A DNA stretch of 64,000 nucleotides, from NCBI GenBank assembly GCA_964035575.1, contig OZ037909.1:930001-994000 (forward strand). Direction: 5' to 3'. The notes under the pieces were generated by a model that was not told the DNA's origin, ran no database searches, and was given only the letters and a program-made list of their open reading frames with translations. The DNA is from Rhynchopus sp. YZ270_cl-10 (Eukaryota > Euglenozoa > Diplonemea > Diplonemida > Diplonemidae). The translations under genes were made by a program, and so were the position numbers. Each line of letters starts with the position of its first letter. Position 1 is the first letter of the stretch. Below, one piece after another: positions 1 through 10,100 of the stretch.

Positions 1-937
1 CATTGCCCGATAGGCAGGGATGAACAGCGCGATACGGCGATCCGCGATCCCGTCCTGCCGTGCCGACAGGAAGAGCGAAGAGCAAAGAGACGGAGCAACA
101 TTCTCATGTTCCGATAGTCGTTGTCCAAAAACTTCAGAACATATTTTTGAAGAGTTTTTCATGGAGGTGGTCAAGCGAAGGATCGGCTTCAGCCTTCCTG
201 CCACGCCAGCTCCTCGCATGACACGCCATGTCACAAAGACTCTCTGTCTCTGCCTCCCTCCTTACAGTATTACTGCATACCAGCTTCGTAGCGTCCCCCC
301 AACAATATCATTGTGATTATAAAGTCCCGGTACAATGAAGCGTTTTTTATATTTTTGCACTTATTCAATTACCTTCTCCAATTAGCAAAGCTTCGCCATG
401 ACATTGTCTACATATCCTCTTATCAACAGAAAACGAAGCGTTCACAACGACGTCCGCCGACACTACAGTACCAGTGAGAAACCCCCCAGAGGGCTACTGA
501 ACGGGAAGCAGGGAGGGAGAGGGAGGGGCTTTTATTAGTGTGGTTACACCCCCCTCTTATACCTTCTTCGGAAGATGTTTATGTACGTGAGGCATGTTCT
601 TTCATCTTTCAATTTTTTTGTCTTTTTCTCATTGAAAGTATATTACGTTTAAGTTTAGAGGCGTTTGCAGGTGCCAACTTGGGTTATTTTCCCCCTTCTG
701 CATATAGCGTGGGCTAGCCGACTAACCAAAAAAAGGAGGTGAGGTGAAAGAGTTTTATGTTTGCACTGTGCGATGTGACGTTGTCCCCTCTGTGATTCTA
801 TTGCCTGCGGAGAGACCCTATACTCCATGCAGAGGTGTGCAAAAGAACATTTCATTTTGAAATGACATTGTGTGCTCGCGTAAAACACATCATCTTCTTT
901 CTTCTTTTTTTCATTTCGAAAATAAATTTTTTTTTTA

Positions 938-982
938 AAGGTGACTAAGCACGGTGAGGCTTACATTCATCTTACACACTTT
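938..982 (+). repeat. Hairpin element (AAGGTGACTAAGC family)
   Basis: Member of the dispersed hairpin family described under 8625-8695. It retains AAGGTGACTAAGC, the GAGGCTTA core and the TCATCTTAC tail. The 3' inner arm is altered (GCTTAC), so pairing is weaker than in the consensus. It is immediately followed by the GGTGCT element. Confidence 0.75.
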
Positions 983-991
983 ACGTTTTTT

Positions 992-1080
992 GGTGCTTTC
1001 GGAAGTCGGTCAACGACCTGTCAGCGACGTGTCACTACCTGTCAGCGACCTGTCAACATCGACCCCCTCCCGGAGCACCA
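992..1080 (+). repeat. GGTGCT/AGCACC-ended element, long form
   Basis: Begins GGTGCTTTCGGAAGTCGGTC and ends CCTCCCGGAGCACCA, so its ends pair over seven positions (GGTGCTT with GAGCACC, one G-T), leaving a 3' A. The core holds several GACCTGTCA units, apparently expanded relative to the 56-bp copy at 20013-20068. The paired ends resemble a tRNA acceptor stem, but no anticodon or T arm can be drawn, so it is annotated only as a structured repeat. Confidence 0.6.
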
Positions 1081-1336
1081 TTTTTTTTTGTTTTTTGGGG
1101 AGGACTTCGGAACAGTAGAGTTCTAATATACCCCACCCCCTTTCTCCCTTTCTCCCTTCCTCCCGACACCTTTCTTGTAAGTAGAATTTCTAAAAGTGTT
1201 TATACCCCTTAGAAGAGGGTTTGTTTTATGCATTATGTTTTCTTCTTTTTGTTTTAGAATTTTGAAAAAAAGAAAACGCCTAATGATTGTGAAGACCTGT
1301 TTGAAATACACTAAGACAACAGAGAATAAAAAAGGG

Positions 1337-1497
1337 GGTTCTGTTTTACGGGATAGCGAAGGGGGGGGATGTGCCGTATCCACCACCAGGCTCCACTTCG
1401 TTGCCTGGTACGTATATCGTTACTATGTTGTGGTCTCTTTGTTGTTGTTCGAGGGCGTCGACCAGTGCAAACAAAAGTTCTCCGTTGCTCAAGAATA
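1337..1497 (-). repeat. Dispersed repeat with minus-strand reading frame, copy A
   Basis: About 80% similar by eye to 4599-4760. On the minus strand both copies keep an open frame ending in the same peptide, YGTSPPFAIP followed by a stop. Upstream of it lie VDALEQQQRDHNIV and YVPGNEVEPGGG here, and IDALKRGDKNIV and YVPGNEVQPGG in the other copy. The length differences keep the frame, which suggests a C-terminal coding remnant. No family was recognised. Confidence 0.55.
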
Positions 1498-2045
1498 AGA
1501 ACCAACGCGATGAGACGGATGATTGGTCCCCAGGTGCCGCTTCGACGACAGTGAACCTACAACTCGCCACCATCGACTCTGCCTTCAGCCCCACCCCACG
1601 CGCCCCCTCCCCTCCACGTCACTGTGACACCTGTTTTTGCCCGCTGCCCTATGGAGACAGTTCTGCAATGTGCCCTGCATGTCCAGAGCGTGCTGCCAAG
1701 CTTGGGCGTCCCTCGTATGTGCCGGCATCGGTGAAGCCGCCGTCGGGAGGGGGCCCACGCGCCCCCTCCCCTCCTCGTCACTGTGACACCTGTTCTTACC
1801 CGCTTCCCGATGGAGTCAGTTCTGCAATGTGCCCTGTATGTCCAGAGAGTGCTGCCAAGCTTGGGCGTCCCTCGTATGTGTCGGCACCGGTGAAGCCGCC
1901 GTCGGGAGGGGGCCCACGCGCCCCCTCCCCTCCACGTCACTGTGACACCTGTTTTTGCCCGCTTCCCGATGGAGTCAGTTCTGCAATGTGCCCTTCATGT
2001 CCAGAGCGTGCTGCCAAGCTTGGGCGTCCCTCGTGGGATGTGTAG
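1371..2045 (+). CDS. Possible tandem zinc-ribbon protein
   Basis: An open frame of 224 residues whose C-terminal two thirds are three copies of a 53-residue unit (159 bp; units start near 1594, 1753 and 1912). Each unit has CDTC, then PLPDG or PLPYG, then CPxC, the spacing of a classical zinc ribbon (CxxC-x-PLP-G-CPxC), joined by a Pro/Gly-rich linker (PPSGGGPRAPSPP). All four cysteines are kept in all three units. The first ~70 residues overlap the dispersed repeat at 1337-1497 and look non-coding, so the true start is unknown and may lie in an upstream exon. It could instead be a minisatellite that happens to be open. The substrate or partner is unknown; zinc ribbons usually bind nucleic acid or protein. 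Confidence 0.4.
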   Translation: MPYPPPGSTSLPGTYIVTMLWSLCCCSRASTSANKSSPLLKNKNQRDETDDWSPGAASTTVNLQLATIDSAFSPTPRAPSPPRHCDTCFCPLPYGDSSAMCPACPERAAKLGRPSYVPASVKPPSGGGPRAPSPPRHCDTCSYPLPDGVSSAMCPVCPESAAKLGRPSYVSAPVKPPSGGGPRAPSPPRHCDTCFCPLPDGVSSAMCPSCPERAAKLGRPSWDV

Positions 2046-2073
2046 GCATCGGTGAAGCCGCCGTCGGGAGGGG
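1594..2073. repeat. Three tandem 159-bp units
   Basis: Three head-to-tail units of 159 bp (53 codons) encode the zinc-ribbon repeats described above. The units differ at scattered positions, including amino-acid changes such as FC/SY and YGD/DGV, while the four cysteines stay. The third unit diverges near its end, where the frame stops at 2045. Confidence 0.85.
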
Positions 2074-2241
2074 GTGATGGTGGTGACCATGCAGAGCCTG
2101 GTACGAGCCCCCATCGGCACGGATTCGCGACGCGTCGTTCCATTCGTATCTGTCACCGCAGATGCAGGTATGGGGGAGATTAAAAAAAATGTCCACACCC
2201 ACACGTTACGCTACATGTTACGTCACACGAAAATATGGGGT

Positions 2242-3212
2242 ACGCCAGCTCCTCGCATGACACGCCATGTCACAAAGACTTTCTGTCTCTGCCTCCCTCC
2301 TTACAGCATTACTGCATACCAGCTTCGTAGCGTCCCCCCAATTATAAAGGCCAGTGGTGGGGTAAATTTGCCGAAATGGACAAGTTCTTGTTTTTGGTCA
2401 ATTTCCGCACGGTACACAGTAACAGTACACAGTACACATCAGTTTCCCCTTAGACCCCCTAGACCCCTCGTGCAAAAAAAAGGGGCGCACTTTTTTTCAA
2501 AAACCCGCGGGTACCGGGTACGGACTTAGGATATGCCCTGGGTACAGTGAAGCGTTTTTTATTTTTATTTTTGCACTTATTCAATTGCCTTCTCCAATTA
2601 GCAAAGCTTCGCCATGACATTGTCTACATATCCTCCTCTTATCAACAGAAAAAACGAAGCGTTCACAACGACGTCCGCCGACACTACAGTACCAGTGAGA
2701 AACCCCCCAGAGGGCTACTGAACGGGAAGCAGGGAGGGAGAGGGAGGGGCTTTTATTAGTGTGGTTACACCCCCCTCTTATACCTTCTTCGGAAGATGTT
2801 TATGTACGTGAGGCATGTTCTTTCATCTTTCAATTTTTTTGTTTTTTTCTCATTGAAAGTATATTACGTTTAAGTTTAGAGGCGTTTGCAGGTGCCAACT
2901 TGGGTTATTTTCCCCCTTCTGCATATGGCGTGGGCTAGCCGACTAACCAAAAAAAAGAAGGCGAGGTGAAAGAGTTTTATGTTTGCACTGTGCGCTGTGA
3001 CGTTGTCCTTACAAACTTTGCCCTTTTTTTTTTGGGGAGGATCTCAGAACAGTAGAGTTCTATACCCCACCCCCTTTCTTCCTTTCCTTTCCTTTCCTTT
3101 GCCTTTTGTTTTAAATAAAAAGTAATTTATTGCTTTTATCTATTCAAAAAACATATATTTATTTATCAAAAACCCCCTTTCTTCCTTCCTCCCGACACCT
3201 TTCTTGTAACTA
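2242..3212. repeat. 1-kb direct repeat, copy B
   Basis: Second copy of the block at 199-1190. Relative to copy A it has gained about 200 bp between the ATTATAAA and CAGTGAAGCG landmarks, including the module at 2349-2440. It has lost most of the segment that carries the hairpin in copy A; only TTACAAACTTT of that hairpin's tail remains. No gene is supported. Confidence 0.85.
2349..2440 (+). repeat. GGCCAGTGG module with short TACACAG seed
   Basis: Starts GGCCAGTGGTGGGGTAAATT and continues through GACAAGTTCTTG and GGTCAATTT to a short imperfect run of GTACACAGTA units. The reverse complement of the same module lies at 58640-58703, directly against a ~42-copy TATACACAG minisatellite. The module and minisatellite therefore appear to travel as one unit, with this copy carrying only a seed array. 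Confidence 0.75.
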
Positions 3213-3398
3213 GAGATCCCCCAATACCCGCAACGACGCCAAAATAAAGGCGCCATGCTGCAGGTGCGGCCGTGTTGCTTGGTGTTGGTGGGAAAGTCAG
3301 TCACTGCTATAGCCATTTTAACCCAAGGAGCATACAGCGTTGCAAAGCAATTCTACCTTTGGAAACCTTCAGGAAATCTGTCCTCTGCTTGCAGAGGA
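3213..3398. other. Unassigned non-coding stretch
   Basis: Mixed-composition sequence between the direct repeat and the inverted-repeat element. I see no credible reading frame or repeat here. Confidence 0.4.
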
Positions 3399-4094
3399 CT
3401 ACAGTCCCGACTATAATAATCCGGGTTTCTATTTCGTGAAGCCGCCAAAAATTAATTAATTATTCATGAAATAAAAACCTCGTTTTTTAGTGACCCACGA
3501 AACCCAGTTTACTACCGTTAACCCCACACACACTCCTTCACAAAACTATAATATAAGCGGAACATCCACACATCCGATTGACATCGCCCTTGAAATAGCG
3601 GGAGGACGGCCGCAGAGGCTATTAAGGTGGCCGAGGCGCAGGCTGAAGACGTGGTGCTGCTGGAGAATGTCGCTGCCGAAGCGACAGGACAGAAGACCTG
3701 CACCACCCTTTCAGCAGCCTACATCGTGCGCCTGGCACGCAGCGAACCCGCTCGCTCGGCTGGCCGATCACAGCCTCCCGCTTCGCTTCGCTTGCGCGTG
3801 GCATCACGCCGAAAATCCGCACCACCCTCAGCAACGTACTGGGTGTCGCGCAGTTTCGGAATCGTGGGCGAAACAACACCTGCGTACACCAGCTGTACCG
3901 TACCGTCTGCCTGCGGCGCTCCCTACGGTCGCGCCGCAGGCAGACGAGCCCGAGCAGGCCCGCCACAGAAATTAAATAATTATTTGGCAAAATTTTGCAG
4001 CGCTAAAAAAATAAATTAAATATTCACGAAATAGGAACCCGTATAAATACAAAATACCGATTTAAGAGCCTATAAAATATAGCCGGGACTGTAG
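3399..4094. mobile_element. Inverted-repeat element with GC-rich core
   Basis: Left end CTACAGTCCCGACTATA (3399-3415) matches the reverse complement of the right end TATAGCCGGGACTGTAG (4078-4094) with one mismatch. A second pair, CGGGTTYCTATTTCGTGAA, follows inside both ends, with about 30 extra bases on the right. The core (about 3600-3965) is much GC-richer than its AT-rich borders and contains a perfect 15-bp hairpin. Frames in the core (for example 3490-3975 and 3627-4019) look like chance. It is probably a non-autonomous DNA transposon or fold-back element; no target-site duplication is clear. Confidence 0.6.
3905..3945. repeat. Perfect 15-bp hairpin
   Basis: GTCTGCCTGCGGCGC (3905-3919) and its exact reverse complement (3931-3945) flank an 11-base loop. 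It sits in the GC-rich core of the inverted-repeat element and would form a very stable stem. Confidence 0.9.
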
Positions 4095-4522
4095 GCACAA
4101 AGATACAATATTGCGTTCCCCAGAAAATCAGTGCGTAATTCACACTCCTTGTGGCTGGGCATGTTGCCTTTTTAGCACAGTAATTTTGGCCAGGGTATTT
4201 GAAGCACGGCAATTTAGTGTGTATGGGGCGGCTTATTGCTGGGAGTTGGTTCTCATGTTTGATACGTGCACAGTAGGCATTCCTCTAACGCTGTTTGGCC
4301 TGTCTGTGGCGTTGTGCCGAAAGTGCACGAACAGGTCTGGTGGGAATTTTTGCGGTGTCGCATTCCCTCTTGTGTGGGTCACACTTTAGGTCATATGACA
4401 CTGAGTGGGTCTGGGTACCTGGGTACCTGGTTAATACCCACTTGCGCGATAATTACCCCCAAAAAAAGACACCTACCCCATCCCACCCCATTTCTTCCCA
4501 GCCCCACCGAGCGAAGCGTTAG

Positions 4523-4589
4523 TCGCCTTATATTCGCTTTTGTGAATAAGGCGAATAAAAAAGCGAATAAAGCGAATTTTTTATTCGCT
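4523..4589. repeat. Nested TTCGC/GCGAA inverted repeats
   Basis: Two adjacent hairpins: TCGCCTTAT (4523-4531) pairs with ATAAGGCGA (4546-4554), and AGCGAATAAA (4562-4571) pairs with TTTATTCGCT (4580-4589). They immediately precede the dispersed repeat starting at 4599. Function unknown. Confidence 0.8.
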
Positions 4590-4598
4590 AAAAAAGAA

Positions 4599-4760
4599 AG
4601 GTTCTGTTTTACGGGATAGCGAAGGGGGGGGATGTGCCGTATCCACCAGGCTGCACTTCGTTGCCTGGTACGTATCTCATTACTATGTTTTTGTCTCCTC
4701 GTTTGAGGGCGTCGATCAGTGCAAGCAACACTTGCGGCAGTCTTGCTGCATCTCCACCAT
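4599..4760 (-). repeat. Dispersed repeat with minus-strand reading frame, copy B
   Basis: Second copy of the repeat at 1337-1497. The minus strand is open from 5169 down to the stop at 4609-4611 and ends in YGTSPPFAIP. The extent of any real protein upstream of the shared ~45 residues is uncertain, because the remainder is low-complexity Pro/Arg/His. Confidence 0.55.
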
Positions 4761-5757
4761 ATTCTCCCTTCTCTGTGGGCACCTTCTGTGCCAGCGATCT
4801 GCGAAGCAAAACCGCTTTGCCTGTAGAGTGGTCTGTACATCGCGTATGTGGGGCGTCGCGTATTTGAAACGTCGTATCCTTGTCTATTGCATTGCTTCGG
4901 TCTGTAGCTTGTGTGGACAAATGTACAAAAAATTTTGACCTCCTGTATAGTTTGCAGTCTCGAGAACCTCTCCTCCCTGTACCAAATGAGTCCAAAGTGG
5001 CAGACTGGTGGGAGGAGGGGGTGATGATGGGGTGACGGGGTGGGGACACTTCCTGTCTGCGAGGTTGAGGGTGCTGTTGTGTGTGACGTGGAGGCCTCAA
5101 CCCCGCAAGGGTCTCGCTCTCGTGTCTGGATCTGGCGACAGCATCACGGGGGTGTACCATCTTCGGCAAATAAAGTGTTCTGCAAAGTGTCAGGGATCAG
5201 CACATCTCCATCCAGATGCTGTAGAAATGTGGTGGAATTCATAGACTCGTTGAATGGTGTCGGCTTGGCACCTTTCGGGTACATTTTGTCTGTTGGATAC
5301 ACAACATACATCGTTTGCGATGGCAAGCCTGAACGCAAAAACAGGCTTCGAGAGGACTGAGGCAAGCTCGAGATGGTACTCAGTCAGACATTCGCTTGCT
5401 GCCGCCATATTAAAACGAATTGCCTCAATTCAGCCTACAAAGTAAGCTGCCCGTCGGATCTTGAACTCCTTGCCGAACACCCTAGCATTGGGTAGCTTCA
5501 CCTTTTACATGCTCCCCGCGATGATACCTTCTTATGTGGTTTTATTTTTGTGTTTGCCGGCTAAGCTCTCAAAATACTTCCCAGATATAGATACTTTTCT
5601 GAAAAATTAAATCATCAACAAAACTGCTCAGGAGTCGAAGCCCGGGAATTCGGCACCTCGAAAACCGGGTGTTGATGGATTTGGTGGCCTGAAAAGGCCC
5701 ATTTGATACTTTCTACCACCCCCTCCACCCCCCTACAGGACAGTACACAACACAACA
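4761..5757. other. Intergenic, possible minus-strand coding relic
   Basis: No + strand gene is supported. On the minus strand 5144-5365 is open and reads more like protein than its surroundings (MYVVYPTDKMYPKGAKPTPF, then TTFLQHLDGDVLIPDTLQN). It may belong with the minus-strand frame 4609-5169, but I cannot show a join or a family. From about 5450 to 5757 I see only AT-rich spacer ending in the C-rich tract before the importin gene. Confidence 0.3.
5706..5738 (+). promoter_or_regulatory. Putative (trans-)splice acceptor of the importin gene
   Basis: A C/T-rich tract ends CCCCCCTACAG at 5738, 19 bases before the ATG. The tract is intron-acceptor-like, but no upstream exon is evident, which fits spliced-leader addition. 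Confidence 0.45.
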
Positions 5758-8700
5758 ATGGATACACAACAACTCCACGACGCCCTGCAGGCCACCTTCG
5801 TGGACCCTAACAAGGAGAACCGCGCCAAAGCCGAGGAGTATGTCATGGCCGCAAGCAACACAACCGGGGCGGTGAAGGCGTTCTACGAGATTGCGACTGC
5901 AGGCCACGTCACTGCAGCGATCCAGCAGGCAGCGGCCATCCGTTTGAAGCAGATAATACGCAAAAACGACTGGAACGCCGACACTTCCAGTGTCTCTGCA
6001 GAGGAAAAACAGTTTGTGAAGAGCACGATCCTGCACAACCTTGCGAACACCTGCCCGAAGGTGCAGAAGCAGCTCTGCGACTCCCTTATGCACATTGCTG
6101 CATACGAATTCCCCGAACGCTGGACAGACTTCCCCGCACAGATCAACAGCTTCCTCACCTCTGACGAGCCTGCTAAGAACCTTGCCGCCCTCTCTGCACT
6201 GCGCACCCTCACAAAACGCTACGAAACAGTTGCCCTCGGCTCCCCAAGACGTTCTGAGGTAGAGAACATTGGGGTAGCCTTCTTCCCCACCCTGCTTCGC
6301 ATCTTCCAGAAGATCAACCAGATGGGTGCCGTGCAGACTGCACAGATCGCTTCTCTGCAGAGATGGATTCTGAAAATCTTCTTTTCCGCGAACGGAGCTG
6401 CCGTTCTGAAATGCGTTACCGAAAACGAAGCGGAGACCATGCAGTGGATGGAGGGCTTCCTCTTTGTTCTTCGCATGCCTTTAGATGAGACAGTACCTTC
6501 GCAGGGGTGGAAGACGAAGAAGTGGGTTGGGTACATCATCGCAAGCATGCTTGAACGCGAGAAGGACTCAAAGAGCCATTCCAAGCAATTCCACACCAAG
6601 CTGCGCACCCAATACTGCAAGGGGTTCACCTTTGCCGCTGCAGAGCTTCTGACTGCGCACAACCCTCTTAAATACTACGGAAAGCCACAGCACCTCCACC
6701 CCGATCCCAAGGCGGTGTGCAGACTGATTGATATCATCACTGTGGCTCGTGGAAAGAAGCAGCTTCACAATGAAGTTCGTCCCCACCTTTTGAGCCTCCT
6801 TCAGGAGGGTCTCTTCCCGTTGGTGATCTTCACAGAAGAGCAGCTCGAGATGTTCACCACCAACCCCCAGGAGTACGTCCGCAAGCAAAACTGCAGTCAA
6901 ATCAGTGAGGATTACGCAAACCCTTCCCTCTTCGCCCTGAAGTACATCCACAACATCTGTGAGAACCAAAAGGGGACCTTCCACGATGGCTCGGTCTCTA
7001 CCGGGTTTCTTGCGTTTTTGAGGGGTGTGCTCGATGAAACCAGCGATTTTAACAACACAGAGCAGATGCGTAAACGTTATGCCGCGCTTCGTATCATTGG
7101 TGCGCTCCGTGACGTTCTTCTCGGTAATGCTGCGGTCGCAGCGACGCTTGAACAGTTTATCAAATCCCACGCAATCCCGATGCTTACCTGCAGGTTTGGG
7201 TTCATGCGTAGCGTGGCTATGTGGGTTGCCTCGAGGTTCTCCTCGCGAATTGAGTGGTCTACCCCTGAGACATTTGTTACGGTGCTTCAAGGAAACCTTG
7301 CGTTGATGGACGACAGCGAGCTTCCTGTTCGTATTGAGGCGGGAACCAGTCTGCAGAAGATTATTGGTACCAAGAGCGCCGCGCCGGTGGTGAGACCGCT
7401 TTTGGGGTCGATTGTGCAGAAGTGCTTTGGGCTTATGGGAGAGGTGGACGCAGAGCAGTTGGTGCTTACGCTTGAGTTGATTGTGTCGTGTTATGGTGAA
7501 GAGCTGGCAGGGGAGAGTGTCGCGATATGCAAAGCGTTTATTGACCACTTCCAAAGGATCTCTCTTGGGCTTTTCGACGAAGAAGAGGATGGAGAAGGAA
7601 ACGGAGAGTTCGATGTTGAAGGCATGGAGGAGAATATGGAGGCCATCGCTGCGTCTGACAAATGTATTGTCGCAGTCGGCTCCTTTGTGTCTGCGTTGAA
7701 GGACAAGGGGGATGTGATTGTGCTTCTGCAGCCGGTTCTGCTGCCGCTCCTTCGTGGTCTTCTTGTTGAAAAATACTTCGACTTTTTTGATTCTGCGGTA
7801 CGTCTTATTACCATCGTGACTGCGCATAGTACTGTTATCGCTCCGGAGTTCTGGGAGGTGTTCGATCTGTTGAATGCAGCATTCCAAGGATACGCGCAGG
7901 ATGAGATTAAAGAGAGTGTTGCGCCCTATGACAACTTCATCTCGAAGGACTGCAAGCAGTTCCTCATGGATGGGTCGCGTCTCCAGAAATTTGGTGAATT
8001 CTGCCAGACCGTTCTCAACTCCGAACACTACAACTGGACAGAGAAGGCGGTTGTCCCCGAACTCATTGAAGTTCTCATCCAGCATGGCAAACCCCACGGT
8101 AATCTTCTCAACGAAGTCCTGCCCAACTTTTATGATATTACCTTGAAGGTGCTCAGCGCCAACCCAACGGGGTACATCAAAGTGATGCTCTGCAACGTTG
8201 TTGTTAACGGGCTGCACTACAACGCACCTCTCACCCTGGAGTACTTAGAGCACCGTGGTGCAACAGCGATGTTCTTCTCATCGTTTATCGAGCTTCTGAA
8301 GCAGTACCAGAGGACCAGAGACCTGAAGGTGGCGGTGCTTGGGATCCTCGCAGTGCTGGAGATTGGTGTGTCCAAGCCACTCCCCGCAGCGATCACTGAG
8401 GAGATGAAGGTGGCGATGAGTGCCGAAATCGTGCGCATCAACGAGAAGCGTTATCAGCAGTGCCTGGAGGAGGACGCTCAGGAGGATGAGTCCGACTCGG
8501 ATGACTCCGAGTTTGGAGAGATGTACCGTGCAGGGGAGGACGACGAGGACTTCGTCGACGACAGCGGCTTGTGTGTACCAGACTCAGAGCTGCAGGCAAT
8601 GATTGCAGGGGTATGTTTTTTTTTGAAGCTGTGCGATAACGAATATGATAAGGTGACTAAGCACGAGAGGCTTAGGATCATCTTATAAACTTTTCTTTTT

Positions 8701-9850
8701 TTTGCCTTTTGAATGATCAAACATTGCTAAATAGAAATGGAAAACGACGGATGGTGCCCGCTTTAATGGATTTGGTTTTTTCACTAACATGCCTCACTCA
8801 GATTCAGTGAATAAGCACAATTATTTTTTGCGGTACGATAAACGAAAAGGTGTTTTATGGTCTTTCCTTTATGCGTTATGCTCTATGCTTCATATCCTGA
8901 AGTCGTTTTCTATTTTTTTTGATTATTATGATTATTCATTACCTTTAGGAAATCGAGTATCAAATCGTATTCCTCAGTACACTCCTTTCGGGTGGGGAAA
9001 ATGGTTGCTTATATTTCCAGAAAAGAATATGATAATGATTGTCTATTCCATTGTGCGCTACAAAACCCCTATCTTCTACAGCAACGTGACGAGGTCGAAG
9101 GCGAGGCTGAGTTTGACGAGCTTCTCCTTAACGACACCAGCGAGGGTGTGTGGTCGTTGATTGACGAGGTATGCTATTTGCTTTAAGGCCAAAGGGTCGG
9201 GGGGGGGAGGTTTTTTTAGTGCCTGCGTTCGCCGGTTTACAGTGAGGCATTTGCACTTTCGACTTCTCTTTTTTTTGTTTTGTTTTAGGTGACTCAAAAA
9301 AGACTTAGTTTAGGTTCACTGCGCCATTTAGTTGGGGGTGGGGAAATGACATCATCCCTGACAACAAACTTGTGGAAGCCAGCGCAGCTGATGCTGTGCG
9401 ATAACGAATATGATAAGGTGACTAAGCACGAGAGGCTCAGGGTCATCTTATAAACTTTTCCTTTAGTTTAGTCCGCTCATAAAGAAGGGTGCCTTGTACA
9501 AGCAAGTTGATTGCTATTCCGACAATTTATTATAAAAAAAGATGTCGCTCAAAAACTTTTATTTTGTAAATCACTCTCTTCACCTGTGCTGTGCTCTTTA
9601 TGTGCATCAACACCATCCCCCCCTCAAAACACAACAGGTGAACGAGTCTGCCGTTCTTGAGGCGTACCTCACCATGCTGCAGCGGGACCACGCTCAGCTC
9701 TTCCAGACCATTGTCTCCCGTTGCAACCCTGACCACCTCAACAAAATCCCGGAAATAGCACAGTACGGAGCAAAGCGGGTCGAGTATGTACACTGTTTTC
9801 AAATAAACAAAACGCAAAAAAAAAAGAGATTTTTGTCATTTCTACGATAA
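5758..9850 (+). CDS. IPO7: Importin-7/8-like karyopherin (Nmd5/Sxm1 family)
   Basis: Nuclear transport receptor of the importin-beta superfamily; relatives carry ribosomal proteins, histones and signalling proteins through nuclear pores with Ran. Exons are 5758-8610, 9082-9168 and 9638-9850, all joining in phase 0, giving about 1,050 residues against about 1,040 for animal IPO7/8. The N-terminus has the importin-beta N-terminal pattern (AAAIRLKQIIRKNDW). HEAT-like helices follow throughout. Two acidic segments typical of the IPO7/8 branch are present (near residue 605, FDEEEDGEGNGEFDVEGMEE, and near 905, EEDAQEDESDSDDSEFGE). The last exon matches the IPO7 tail region (LFQTIVSRCNPDHLNKIPEI). 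A GTATGT at 9784 could start a third intron, so the final ~20 residues are uncertain. Each intron carries one copy of the hairpin element. Confidence 0.9.
8625..8695 (+). repeat. Hairpin element, importin intron 1 (reference copy)
   Basis: Near-identical to 9386-9460 over about 70 bp. Consensus core: outer arm AAGGTGA, inner arm CTAAGC, loop ACGAGAG, inner arm GCTTAG, a two-base bulge, outer arm TCATCTT, then ATAAACTTTTC and a T-run. The arms pair with one G-T. The longer form starts GCTGTGCGATAACGAATATG. It lies in the intron 8611-9081, in the same orientation as the gene. Confidence 0.9.
9386..9460 (+). repeat. Hairpin element, importin intron 2
   Basis: Second long-form copy, starting CAGCTGATGCTGTGCGATAA, in the intron 9169-9637. 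It differs from the intron 1 copy at a few bases (GCTCAGG for GCTTAGG). Confidence 0.9.
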
Positions 9851-9981
9851 AAGAATGGGGGAAAAGGGGGATAGGGATTCCTTTTATGTAAACCTCGGAA
9901 CACAACAAAGAAGAAAAAGGTCACATTGAAGAGGTTTTTAGCTGGCTGCGACTTAATAATATATTTTACAACATGATAGTC

Positions 9982-10100
9982 CCACCTGATTTTTACCCGC
10001 GTATAGGCGTGTATAGGCGCGTATAGGTCCGCCGTACAGGCATATACGGACTGTCCGTACACGCCTTTACGCGCCTATACGCGGGGTAAAAATCAGGTGG
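9982..10100. mobile_element. Small fold-back (MITE-like) element
   Basis: Ends CCACCTGATTTTTACCC and GGGTAAAAATCAGGTGG are perfect inverted repeats. Pairing continues inward through GCGTATAGGCG with one extra base, so nearly the whole 119 bp folds back. The left arm has tandem GTATAGGCGY units. No clear target-site duplication is seen. Confidence 0.75.

Larger units (their letters stand above)
199..1190. repeat. 1-kb direct repeat, copy A
   Basis: Shares long near-identical stretches with 2242-3212, in the same order: the block starting CACGCCAGCTCCTCGCATGA, the block around AAGCGTTTTTTAT, the AGGGAGGGAGAGGGAGGGGC block, and the end CTCCCGACACCTTTCTTGTA. This copy alone carries the segment holding a hairpin element (938-982) and a GGTGCT element (992-1080). 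Copy B lacks most of that segment and has a different insert. No protein is supported here. Bases 1-198 hold nothing I can name. Confidence 0.85.

Noticed and set aside
3490-4019. Frames in the GC-rich core, and the idea of bacterial contamination
   Set aside because: Both strands are open over similar lengths, as expected for GC-rich DNA. No bacterial protein is recognisable, and the core lies inside an inverted-repeat element bounded by host-like sequence.
6568-8217. 549-residue minus-strand frame
   Set aside because: It is antisense to the importin exon, His/Arg-rich, and without recognisable domains. It is a shadow of the real gene.
8625-8695. Hairpin family as tRNA-derived SINE
   Set aside because: A-box-like and B-box-like strings are only a few bases apart, too close for a pol III promoter, and the fold is a single hairpin.
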